NCBI RefSeq assembly: GCF_003347515.1
Contig: NZ_QEII01000314.1
Coordinates: 118,510-182,509 of the forward strand
DNA from: Rhodoferax ferrireducens
GTDB lineage: Bacteria; Pseudomonadota; Gammaproteobacteria; Burkholderiales; Burkholderiaceae_C
Direction: 5' to 3'
DNA length: 64,000 nt
Position numbers and translations under genes: made by a program. Position 1 is the first letter of the stretch; every line of letters starts with the position of its first letter. The notes beneath the pieces were generated by a model. That model was not told where the DNA came from, ran no database searches, and worked only from the letters and a program-made list of their open reading frames with translations. Positions 1 to 7,737 of this stretch are shown here, in pieces.

Positions 1-2567
1 TGGCGCAACTGGGCGTGACGGTGGCTGACATCTCCAGCGCGGTCCGCGAGCAAAACGCCCAGTACGCCGCCGGCAAGATCGGCGCACCGCCCGACAACAC
101 CGAAGAGCTGACCTTGACCGTCACCGCCCGGGGCCGCTTGCTCGAGCCCGAGCAGTTTGGCGACATCGTGATCCGCAGCGGCGACAAGGGCGCCATCGTG
201 CGCCTGAAGGATGTGGCGCGGGTCGTGCTGGGTTCCAAGGACTACAGCTTTTATGGCCGCATCGACGGGCACCCGTCGGTGCCGGTGGGGGTCTTTCTGC
301 AGACCGGTGCCAACGCGCTGGACACCCGCGAGGCGGTGGAGAAGACTCTGCAGGAACTCAAGGCCAAGTTCCCTGAAGGCATGACCTATTCCACACCCTA
401 CGACACCACGCCGTTCGTGACGGAATCCATTTATGAGGTGCTCAAAACCCTGGCGGAAGCCATGGTGCTGGTGTTTCTGGTCGTCTACCTGTTTCTGCAA
501 AGCTGGCGCGCCACCATCATTCCGGCGCTGGCGGTACCCGTGTCCCTGATCGGCACCCTGGCCGGCCTGCAGCTGCTGGGCTACAGCATCAACACGCTGA
601 CCCTGTTCGGCATGGTGCTGGCCATCGGTATCGTCGTGGATGACGCGATCGTGGTGCTGGAAAACGTCGAGCGCCTGATGCACGAAGAAAACATGAGTCC
701 GCGCGACGCCGCCATTGAGGCCATGCATGAGGTCACCGGGCCGGTGGTCGCCATTGTGCTGGTGCTGTGCGCAGCGTTTATTCCGGTGGCTTTTCTGGGC
801 GGGCTGGCCGGCGAGTTGTACCGCCAGTTCTCGGTCACGATCTCGATCGCGGTGGTGCTCTCCGGCCTGGTCGCTTTGACGCTCACGCCGGCCTTGTGTG
901 CGGTCTTCCTCAAGCCGGGGGCCGAGCGCAAGAACGCGTTTTTCAATTGGTTCAATCGCAGTTTCAGTCGCGTGACCCAACGCTACACGAAAGGTGTGGC
1001 CTTTTTTCTCAGGCGTGGCGTGCTGGGTCTGATCCTGTTCATCGCGATGGGGGCCCTGACCGGGCTGCTGTTCAAACTGGTTCCCGGCGGCCTGGTGCCG
1101 GACGAGGACCAGGGCTATTTCATAGGTGCCGTGATCCTGCCCGAAGGCTCCTCGCTGGAGCGCACCAACCAGGTCGTGAAGCAGGTGGAAGCCGCCATGT
1201 CGCCGAATAAAAATATCGAAGCGGTGTTCAGCCTGGTGGGCCTGAATTTTCTGGGCGGCGGTGGCCTCAAGTCGTCGGCGGCCACCATGTTTTTTCCACT
1301 GCGCCCGTGGGGTGAGCGCAACCAGACCGCCCAGGAACTGGTGATGGAAACCTATATGAAGACCGCCGGCATCAAGGAAGGCCTGCCGCTGGCGTTTGCC
1401 CCGCCGTCCATCCAGGGCCTGGGCCAGACCGGCGGTTTTGAGTTCTACCTGCAAAACCGGGGCGATGGCGGCGTGCGCCGGCTGGCGCAACTGCTGCCGG
1501 GTCTGTTGGCAGAAGCCAACAAGCAGCCCGAGCTGCAAGGTGTCAAGACGATATGGCAGGCCAATTCGCCGCAGCTGTTTGTCAGCGTGGACACCGAAAA
1601 GGCGCACGCCATGGGCGTTGTGACGGCCGACATCTACAACACCCTGGCCGCCACCCTGGGCAGCCTCTACGTGAACGACTTCAACAAGAGCGGGCGCATC
1701 TACCAGGTGCTGATGCAGGCCGAAGGCCAGTACCGCGCCAAGCCGCAGGACATTGGCGCGCTGTATGTGCGTGCCAAAACCGGCCAGATGATCCAGATCC
1801 GCTCGGTAGCCGAAGTCACGTTTGTCGCCGGGCCGGACTCGGTGCAGCATTTCAACGCGCTGCCCGCGATCCAGATTCTGGGTGAGGCCAAACCTGGTTA
1901 CAGCTCGGGCCAGGCCATCGCCGCGATGGAACGGGTGGCCAACCAGGTGCTGCCCGGTGATGCGGCTTACGACTGGGGTGGTTCCGCCTTCCAGCAAAAG
2001 CGCAGCAGTGGTGCGGGCGGTCTGGCACTGGGGGCGGGCTTTGTGATGATCTTTTTGATTTTGGCCGCGCAGTATGAAAAGTGGTCGCTGCCGTTCTCTG
2101 TCTTGCTGGCGCTGCCGTTCGGTATTTTTGGCGCCTTCCTGGCCGTGTATTTGCGCAACTTCACCAATGATGTGTATTTTCAGATCGGCCTGGTCACGCT
2201 GCTGGGCCTGTCGGCCAAGAACGCGATTCTGATCGTGGAGTTTGCGATGATGAAGGTGCACGAAGGCCTGTCGCCAGTCGCCGGCGCGCTGGAGGCGGCG
2301 CGCTTGCGCTTTCGGCCGATTCTGATGACCTCGCTGGCCTTTATCCTGGGGGTCTCGCCGCTGGCCTTTTCCAGCGGCGCGGGCGCCGCAGCGCGCCAGT
2401 CGATAGGCACCGGAGTGCTGGGCGGCATGCTGGCGGCCACCTTCCTGGCGATATTTCTGGTACCGCTGCTGTTCAAGCTGGTGAACGACTGGCATTTCCG
2501 CAGCCAGCCGGAGGACTACCAGTACCTGAACAAACCGGCCCATGGCCAGGGAGCGCCCCATGGCTGA
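1..2567 (+). CDS. RND (HAE1/AcrB-type) multidrug efflux pump, 5'-truncated by window edge
   Basis: Inner-membrane proton-driven drug exporter of the AcrB/MexB/MexF family. The open frame already reads from base 3 with typical RND text (AQLGVTVADISSAVREQN), so the true start lies left of the window; about 850 of roughly 1,050 residues remain. The proton-relay region of TM4 is visible (VDDAIVVLENVERLM), followed by the second porter domain and the C-terminal membrane block (LLGLSAKNAILIVEFAMMK). The next gene encodes an outer-membrane channel and overlaps the end of this one, so pump and channel are co-expressed. The periplasmic adaptor gene is presumably just outside the window. Substrate cannot be told from sequence. 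Confidence 0.95.
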   Translation, partial: AQLGVTVADISSAVREQNAQYAAGKIGAPPDNTEELTLTVTARGRLLEPEQFGDIVIRSGDKGAIVRLKDVARVVLGSKDYSFYGRIDGHPSVPVGVFLQTGANALDTREAVEKTLQELKAKFPEGMTYSTPYDTTPFVTESIYEVLKTLAEAMVLVFLVVYLFLQSWRATIIPALAVPVSLIGTLAGLQLLGYSINTLTLFGMVLAIGIVVDDAIVVLENVERLMHEENMSPRDAAIEAMHEVTGPVVAIVLVLCAAFIPVAFLGGLAGELYRQFSVTISIAVVLSGLVALTLTPALCAVFLKPGAERKNAFFNWFNRSFSRVTQRYTKGVAFFLRRGVLGLILFIAMGALTGLLFKLVPGGLVPDEDQGYFIGAVILPEGSSLERTNQVVKQVEAAMSPNKNIEAVFSLVGLNFLGGGGLKSSAATMFFPLRPWGERNQTAQELVMETYMKTAGIKEGLPLAFAPPSIQGLGQTGGFEFYLQNRGDGGVRRLAQLLPGLLAEANKQPELQGVKTIWQANSPQLFVSVDTEKAHAMGVVTADIYNTLAATLGSLYVNDFNKSGRIYQVLMQAEGQYRAKPQDIGALYVRAKTGQMIQIRSVAEVTFVAGPDSVQHFNALPAIQILGEAKPGYSSGQAIAAMERVANQVLPGDAAYDWGGSAFQQKRSSGAGGLALGAGFVMIFLILAAQYEKWSLPFSVLLALPFGIFGAFLAVYLRNFTNDVYFQIGLVTLLGLSAKNAILIVEFAMMKVHEGLSPVAGALEAARLRFRPILMTSLAFILGVSPLAFSSGAGAAARQSIGTGVLGGMLAATFLAIFLVPLLFKLVNDWHFRSQPEDYQYLNKPAHGQGAPHG

Positions 2568-4020
2568 GCGCACCCCCATTCGCTGTTCAATAACTATCAC
2601 TTTGGTCGCTGTCTGCGCCCTCGCAGCCTGCGCTAGCACGTCTTTAGGCCCAGCCTACCAGCGGCCTGCGCTGGCGCTGCCCGACAACTTGCCTGCGACC
2701 GGTGGCAGCGCCCGCGTGGACTGGGCGGTGTGGTGGAAAGGTTTCCAGGACCCGGTGCTGGACGCCCTGATGGCCGAGGCCGCGCGCAACAGCCAGGACC
2801 TGGCGCTGGCCAGTGCCCGCATTGCCGAAGCCCGCGCGACCCTGGCGCAGAACCAGGCCAACTTTTACCCGACGGTGGACCTGAACGCCAGCGCCGCCCG
2901 CCAGCGCGCAAGCGAAAACGCCGCCAGCTTCAATGCCGAAACCCGTCCTTACTCGACCACGCAACAACTGGGCTTGAGCGCCAGCTACGAGATCGACTTC
3001 TGGGGCAAATACGCGCGTGCCGATGACGCCGCCCGGGCCCGTCTCCTGAGCCAGACCGCCAACCAGGGTACGGTGCTGACCACCTTGTACGCCAACGTGG
3101 CACAAAGCTATTTCGCCCTGCGCGCGCTCGATGCGCAGACCACGCTGGCGGAGCAAACCCTGGCCACCCGGCAAGAGAACCTGCGTTTGCAACTGCGCCG
3201 CTTTGACGGCGGTGTGATCGGCGAGCTGGACCTGCGCCAAGCCGAGTCGGAGGCGGCCGGCGTCGAGGCGACCCTGCAAGCCACCCGGCAAAACCGCGGC
3301 AACGCGGAGTCCGCGCTGGCGCTGCTGCTGGGCCGCCAGCCGGCCGGCATCATGCAACCGGTGCTGACACGTGGTCTGGAGGTGGGGGCGCTGTATGCCA
3401 GCCAGTCGATTCCGGCCGATTTGCCGTCGGACGTGTTGAGCCGCCGCCCCGACGTTCTCAGTGCCGAGCAAAGCCTGGTGGCCGCCAACGCCGACATCGG
3501 GCAGGCGCGCGCCGCCTACTTCCCTAAATTGAGCCTGACGGCGGGCCTGGGGCAGCAGTCGAAAGACCTGTCCAGCCTGTTCGATCCGGCCTCCCTGTTC
3601 TGGAACCTGATGGCGAATTTGACGCAGCCGGTGTTTCGCGCTGGCGCCATCGGCGCGGTGGTGGCCGCCGCCAATGCCCGAGAGCAGCAAGCCCTGGCCC
3701 AATACACCCAGACGGTGCAAAACGCCTTTCGCGATGTGCATGATGCATTGAACAATGTAGCGGCCGGGCGCGAGATTGCCGCCACCACCAGCCGACGCAT
3801 CGAGGCCCTGCGCAACACCTTGCGGCTGTCCGATCTACGCTACAAAAACGGCTACTCCAGCTACCTGGAGGTATTGAATGCCCAGCGCGATCTGGCCCAG
3901 GCCGAATCCGCCCTGATCGACACCCAGCGCAGCCAGCTCAATGCGGTGGTCAGCCTGTACCGGGCTTTGGGGGGTGGCTGGGAGGCGCAGGGCGGGGTGG
4001 CGCAAGCGGCCACGCCCTGA
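2560..4020 (+). CDS. Outer-membrane efflux channel lipoprotein, NodT/OprM family
   Basis: TolC-like trimeric channel that completes a tripartite efflux pump. I choose ATG 2560 over 2542 because AGGGAG at 2548-2553 lies 6 bases before it and because the start then overlaps the RND stop by 8 bases, a usual coupling. The protein has 486 residues, the normal OprM length. It starts with a lipoprotein signal (LVAVCALAAC lipobox), then two OEP repeats; the family motif around LSRRPDVLSAEQSLVAANAD is clear in the second half, and the C-terminal part has the usual KNGYSSYLEVLNAQRDLAQAE helix. Exported, lipid-anchored in the outer membrane. Confidence 0.95.
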   Translation: MAERTPIRCSITITLVAVCALAACASTSLGPAYQRPALALPDNLPATGGSARVDWAVWWKGFQDPVLDALMAEAARNSQDLALASARIAEARATLAQNQANFYPTVDLNASAARQRASENAASFNAETRPYSTTQQLGLSASYEIDFWGKYARADDAARARLLSQTANQGTVLTTLYANVAQSYFALRALDAQTTLAEQTLATRQENLRLQLRRFDGGVIGELDLRQAESEAAGVEATLQATRQNRGNAESALALLLGRQPAGIMQPVLTRGLEVGALYASQSIPADLPSDVLSRRPDVLSAEQSLVAANADIGQARAAYFPKLSLTAGLGQQSKDLSSLFDPASLFWNLMANLTQPVFRAGAIGAVVAAANAREQQALAQYTQTVQNAFRDVHDALNNVAAGREIAATTSRRIEALRNTLRLSDLRYKNGYSSYLEVLNAQRDLAQAESALIDTQRSQLNAVVSLYRALGGGWEAQGGVAQAATP

Positions 4021-4027
4021 TGACCGC

Positions 4028-4636
4028 TTAGAGTTTGGCCGCCTTGAATTCGCTTGTTTCGATGAGCTCGCAAAAGATGCGCATCAGGTGCGGGTCGTGT
4101 TTCTCGCCGGTTTCCTGGTGCAGTATGGGCATGATTTGCGCGTGCGTTTTCGAGCGATGGTAGGAGCGGGTCTGGGCCATGGCGTCGTAACTGTCGGCGA
4201 TGCTAATGATGCGCGAGGCAATTGAAATGGCTTCGCCAGCGAGCTGGTCTGGGTAACCCCGGCCGTCGTAATGCTCATGGTGGTGGCGAATCGCCAAAGC
4301 CGCCTGCCGCGCGCCTTCGAGGTGGGTGACGGACATGATTTCCCAGCCGATCTCCGAGTGTTGTTTCATGATCTCCCACTCGGGCGGGTCAAATTGCGCC
4401 GGTTTCAAAAGGATGCAGTCGGGGATGCCGATTTTGCCAATGTCATGGAACGATGCGGCAATCTTCAGGATGCCCAATTCTTGTCGGGACAGGCCGCACG
4501 CCATGCCAATGGTTTCGCTCAGGCCCCGCACCCGCTCGGAGTGGAGCTGTGTCAAGGTATCGCGGTAACCCAGCGCCACCGAGAGCGCTCGGGTGTAGCT
4601 GTACAGGGCCACGTAGACGGGGTCTTCTGGTTCCAT
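4028..4636 (-). CDS. HD-GYP domain protein, candidate c-di-GMP phosphodiesterase
   Basis: A 202-residue protein that is almost only an HD-GYP domain. The metal-binding HD pair lies at about residues 64-65 (SFHDIGKIGIPD), the second histidine cluster at 118-122 (RHHHEHYDGRGYP) includes the GYP motif at 127-129, and the RIISIADSYDAM motif follows. This family hydrolyses cyclic di-GMP to GMP. There is no receiver or sensor domain, so the activity would be constitutive or controlled through a partner. It converges on the efflux channel gene, with only 7 bases between the stops, and is not in an operon with the MATE gene to its right. The diguanylate cyclase at 41786-43699 is the only other c-di-GMP gene in the window. 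Confidence 0.9.
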   Translation of the reverse strand: MEPEDPVYVALYSYTRALSVALGYRDTLTQLHSERVRGLSETIGMACGLSRQELGILKIAASFHDIGKIGIPDCILLKPAQFDPPEWEIMKQHSEIGWEIMSVTHLEGARQAALAIRHHHEHYDGRGYPDQLAGEAISIASRIISIADSYDAMAQTRSYHRSKTHAQIMPILHQETGEKHDPHLMRIFCELIETSEFKAAKL

Positions 4637-4690
4637 TTGAGCCTTTGGAGAAAGTCTGGGGTCGCTGGGGCGCTCAAATTATGACCGGCA

Positions 4691-6109
4691 TCACAGTCTG
4701 CGAATCGGTTTCTTGCGCCAGACCAGCCGGTAATAGCATGTCTGCAAGGTCAGCATGGCCAAAAACGCCACGGGGTAGGCCGCCCAAATGCCGTTCAAGC
4801 CATAGGTGCTGCTCAACACCCAGGCCACCGGAATTTCAATGCAGGCGATGGCAAACATCGCAATCGCCGTGGGCGCGAACACCGTGCCGCTGGCCCGCAT
4901 CAGGCCCGACAAGACCATGGACATGCCCATGATGACGCTGCTCCACAGCATGATGTGCAACAGCGTTTGCGCCATATCCACCACGGCCGCATCGGTGATG
5001 AACAGCCCGATGATGTTGCGCGAAAACAGGTAGCCCAGCAAGACCAGCGAGCCAGTCAGCATCACATTCATCATGATGCCGGTGCGGGCAATCTGGCCCA
5101 GGGTGTGGGCACGTCCGGCACCAATGGCTTGTGCGCCCAGGATGGATGCCGTGATCGCGATGGAGATGGCGGGAAACTGCACGTAGGACACAATTTGGTT
5201 GACCGCGCCATAGGCTGCGGTGGCTTGCGAGCCATAGCGGTTGACCAAAAACAGCACGGCAATTTCGGCCACCGAGATCGTGATCATTGACAAGGCCGTG
5301 GGCAGACCCACGAACAACACTTTTCTCAAAATGTGGCGGTCGATGCGCAGGTGTTTCATGAAGGCCGCGTTGGGTGCGAGGACGTGCTTCTTGCGCAGCA
5401 AATACCACGCGGTCCAACCCAGCGCGACGAGGTACGACATGACAGCGGCGTAAGCACCGCTGGCTACCCCCATGGCGGGCAATCCCGCCCAGCCCCGGAT
5501 CAGCGCCGGTGTCAGCAACAGACCCACGGCCGTGGAAATCAGCAGTGTCATCAGCGGCGTGGTGGTGTCCCCGACGCCGCGCAGCATCGAGGTGATCAGC
5601 AAGAAGATAAACACGCCAGGTGTTGCCATCAACATGACGCGGGCGTAGGCGGTTGCCCCCGGCAAGATGTCAGCGGGTGTGCCCAAGGCCCGCAGCATCA
5701 TTTCCGCGAAGGTACCGCCAAAGATCGCGACGACCAGTCCTGCGCACAGGCCCACGCTCAGGGTGGTGCCGGCAATGGCCTTGACGCGCCCCATCTCTTT
5801 GGCGCCCCAGGCCTGACCAATCAGGACGGCGGCGCCCGAGCCCATGCCGATCACGAAGGCAATCAGGAAGAACAGCACCGGAAAGAATGCAGACACCGAC
5901 GCCATCGCATTCACGCCCAGCATTTGCCCCAGATAGATGTTGTTCACTGTGCCCGAGAGCGCTTGCAGGATGTTGCTGATGATCATGGGCAACAGAAATG
6001 CCAGATAGCTTTTCCACAAGACGGGCGGCGATGCCGCAGGGCCTGAGACCGTCAAGTCCGTGTTGGGGGTCAGGGCGGTATTTGTATTCATGGCCATTTC
6101 AGTGGTCAT
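4691..6109 (-). CDS. MATE family efflux transporter
   Basis: Membrane antiporter of the MATE (MatE/NorM/DinF) family, 472 residues with about 12 hydrophobic segments in two homologous halves. The frame is open further upstream, but the ATG at 6109 overlaps the stop of the preceding DUF2239 gene as ATGA and gives the expected length, so I use it. Family landmarks include the GTVNNIYLGQMLG region near the N-terminus and GMGSGAAVLIGQAWGAK in TM2-3. It would export cationic or aromatic compounds using Na+ or H+. Co-transcribed with the DUF2239 gene, so the CCGGG operator repeats upstream of that gene probably control both. Confidence 0.93.
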   Translation of the reverse strand: MTTEMAMNTNTALTPNTDLTVSGPAASPPVLWKSYLAFLLPMIISNILQALSGTVNNIYLGQMLGVNAMASVSAFFPVLFFLIAFVIGMGSGAAVLIGQAWGAKEMGRVKAIAGTTLSVGLCAGLVVAIFGGTFAEMMLRALGTPADILPGATAYARVMLMATPGVFIFLLITSMLRGVGDTTTPLMTLLISTAVGLLLTPALIRGWAGLPAMGVASGAYAAVMSYLVALGWTAWYLLRKKHVLAPNAAFMKHLRIDRHILRKVLFVGLPTALSMITISVAEIAVLFLVNRYGSQATAAYGAVNQIVSYVQFPAISIAITASILGAQAIGAGRAHTLGQIARTGIMMNVMLTGSLVLLGYLFSRNIIGLFITDAAVVDMAQTLLHIMLWSSVIMGMSMVLSGLMRASGTVFAPTAIAMFAIACIEIPVAWVLSSTYGLNGIWAAYPVAFLAMLTLQTCYYRLVWRKKPIRRL

Positions 6110-6771
6110 GCCCCGAAGGTGCTCATCAGGATTTTTTTCAGATGGGTTTGCACGTCCACGGGCCAGTTGGCGATCTGCGCCTCGAACCCGGCCTGGTCCC
6201 CGGCAAACAAGGCGCGGCTGGCTTCCTCGAAACAACGTTCATGACCGGCCATGGTGGACATGAACTTGTAAGCCGCCGCACTGCTTTGCCGCACGCGGTC
6301 TTTCACTTCGGTGTCGCGCCGGGCCACTTCCACCAATTTGCGCAGCGCCACCGAGGCGCCGCCGGACTGGCTGCTGAGCCATTCCCAATGGCGCGGCAGC
6401 AGTGTGACTTCACGCGCCACCACGCCCAAGCGAGGGCGACCGGGACCGCGCGCTGCGCCGGCGCTGACCCGGGGATCGGCCGCTGGCTCGGCAGCCGTTT
6501 GCGGAGCGGCGGTCTGGTCCGGCCCGGCAAGGGCGGTATTCGCTTGCGCCTGCAGACGCAGTCTGGCCGTGAACTCGTCCATCGAGCCGCGCCAGTCCAG
6601 CTCCAGGGTCTCGCTGCTGGCGTTGTCAAAGATCAGCACGGGGAGGGCTGTGCTGCTGTTTGCGGCCCCGTCAACCGCGATCTTGGCGACGACGGCCACG
6701 TCCTTGAGTTCTCCCGTCGCGATGCATTGGCTGCCTTCAAAGGCGGTGCAGAGGGTCTTGAGCCATTCCAT
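6106..6771 (-). CDS. DUF2239 family protein
   Basis: A 221-residue cytoplasmic protein recognised by the DUF2239 core (GRPRLGVVAREVTLLPRHWE, then WLSSQSGGASVALRKLVEVARR), in the C-terminal half. The N-terminal half is an ordinary mixed alpha/beta stretch followed by an Ala/Pro-rich linker around residues 75-108. The core has a basic helix-rich look that could suit nucleic acid binding, but no function is established and I do not assign one. It is the first gene of a two-gene unit with the MATE transporter (ATGA overlap at 6106-6109). Three CCGGG-centred repeats lie immediately before its start codon. Confidence 0.85.
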   Translation of the reverse strand: MEWLKTLCTAFEGSQCIATGELKDVAVVAKIAVDGAANSSTALPVLIFDNASSETLELDWRGSMDEFTARLRLQAQANTALAGPDQTAAPQTAAEPAADPRVSAGAARGPGRPRLGVVAREVTLLPRHWEWLSSQSGGASVALRKLVEVARRDTEVKDRVRQSSAAAYKFMSTMAGHERCFEEASRALFAGDQAGFEAQIANWPVDVQTHLKKILMSTFGA

Positions 6772-6773
6772 AA

Positions 6774-6840
6774 TTTATCCGGGTTTAATTAAAGATTGAA
6801 TTTTATCCGGGTATAAAAACCTTTAGTTTTAGCCGGGTAA
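6774..6840. promoter_or_regulatory. Three phased CCGGG operator-like repeats before DUF2239-MATE
   Basis: Three related sites, each an A/T stretch followed by (T)CCGGGT, have their CCGGG cores at 6779-6783, 6807-6811 and 6833-6837, spaced 28 and 26 bases. The central one, TTTTATCCGGGTATAAAA (6801-6818), has perfect 6-base inverted arms. The nearest site lies only 8 bases upstream of the DUF2239 start. This arrangement suggests a dimeric repressor binding several times. The regulator is not identified. Confidence 0.5.
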
Positions 6841-6864
6841 TACTGTGATTGTCTTGGCGTGACC

Positions 6865-6913
6865 GATAGTTCCTATCAATCATTTAGCCAAAAGCAATTG
6901 GCTCAGTTGATTG
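6865..6913. promoter_or_regulatory. Nested inverted repeats in the rubrerythrin promoter region
   Basis: GATAG-TTC-CTATC (6865-6877) is followed directly by two nested inverted repeats: CAATCA (6877-6882) with TGATTG (6908-6913), and inside them AGCCAA (6886-6891) with TTGGCT (6898-6903). The block sits 70-120 bases before the rubrerythrin start. A LysR-type peroxide regulator such as OxyR would fit both the gene and the dyad style, but this is inference. Confidence 0.45.
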
Positions 6914-6985
6914 ATGCGTTCTACCATTCAACCCATGCCGATTTAAAACCTCTATCGGCAATTGTTCAACCCACTGGAGCCCACG

Positions 6986-7474
6986 ATGACTGCAAGCCAA
7001 CGCCCCGAGATCAAAACCATGGCCAATCTGGAATCCGCCTTTGCTGGCGAATCCATGGCGCACATCAAATACCGTTACTTCGCCAAACTGGCACGCGAGA
7101 TGGGTGACGAGGAAACGGCCCGCACCTTTGAAGCCACCGCCGACCAGGAGGTGATGCACGCCTTTGGCCACCTGGATTTGCTCTACCCCAAGGCCAGCAT
7201 GACGCCGGCCAAGGCGCTGCAAATTGCCATTGACGGCGAAACCTACGAGTACACCGAGATGTACCCCGGCTTTCGCAAAACGGCGGAAGAAGAAGGCCAT
7301 GCCGCCGCCGTGGCCGAGATGGACGAGCAGATTGAAGAGAGCAAGCTGCACGCCGCTGCCTTCCGCGCCACGCTGGAAAAAGCCCAGAAGCGCTTTGCCG
7401 CGCTGGCCAAGGTCGAAGAGCGCCACGCCAATCACTACAAGGCCCAGCTGGCCAAAGTGGTGGCGACAGCCTGA
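6986..7474 (+). CDS. Rubrerythrin (diiron domain only)
   Basis: Non-haem diiron protein that reduces hydrogen peroxide, 162 residues. Start ATG 6986 has GGAG at 6975-6978; the open frame upstream (TTG 6962) gives no family sequence. The four-helix-bundle ligands are visible: Glu22 (AGES), Glu55 and His58 (DQEVMHAF), the GETYEYTEMYPGF stretch around residues 84-96, and the EERHANHY block around 144-151. Classical rubrerythrins carry a C-terminal rubredoxin-like [Fe(SCys)4] domain; this one has no cysteine and ends right after the bundle. A separate rubredoxin gene starts 98 bases downstream and a reductase follows, so the electron chain seems to be split over three proteins. Confidence 0.95.
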   Translation: MTASQRPEIKTMANLESAFAGESMAHIKYRYFAKLAREMGDEETARTFEATADQEVMHAFGHLDLLYPKASMTPAKALQIAIDGETYEYTEMYPGFRKTAEEEGHAAAVAEMDEQIEESKLHAAAFRATLEKAQKRFAALAKVEERHANHYKAQLAKVVATA

Positions 7475-7493
7475 ACCGGAGTCCGGCCGCGGT

Positions 7494-7550
7494 AGCTACT
7501 TAATTAATAGCTATCTGCGCTTATTCGACGAGGGCTGGAGCCCGATTTGA
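7494..7550 (+). repeat. Dispersed intergenic repeat, copy 1
   Basis: Copy of the ~55-60 bp element also found at 12122, 25603, 38748, 47885 and 60681. It has an A/T-rich AATTAATAGCTA part, a central TGCGCTTATT and a GC hairpin end, here AGGGCTGGAGCCC. It lies between the rubrerythrin and rubredoxin genes. Confidence 0.7.
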
Positions 7551-7572
7551 TCAATATTTACTGGAATACCCC

Positions 7573-7737
7573 ATGAAAACCTATCTTTGCATTGTTTGCG
7601 GTTTTGTCTATGACGAGGTCAGCGGCCGCCCTGAAGACGGCATTGCGCCCGGCACGAAGTGGGCCGACGTGCCCGAGTCGTGGGAGTGCCCGGACTGCGG
7701 CGTTGCCAAGGCCGATTTCGAAATCGTGGAAGTATGA
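7573..7737 (+). CDS. Rubredoxin
   Basis: Small iron-sulfur electron carrier of 54 residues. Both CxxC motifs that bind the single iron are present (CIVCG near residue 6 and CPDCG near residue 39), with the conserved YDEVSGRPEDGIAPGTKW segment between them. It has standard rubredoxin length. It most likely passes electrons from the downstream flavoprotein reductase to the rubrerythrin encoded upstream, although rubredoxins can also serve alkane hydroxylase, of which there is no sign here. Its stop codon overlaps the next gene's start (ATGA at 7734-7737), so the two are translationally coupled. Confidence 0.96.
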   Translation: MKTYLCIVCGFVYDEVSGRPEDGIAPGTKWADVPESWECPDCGVAKADFEIVEV

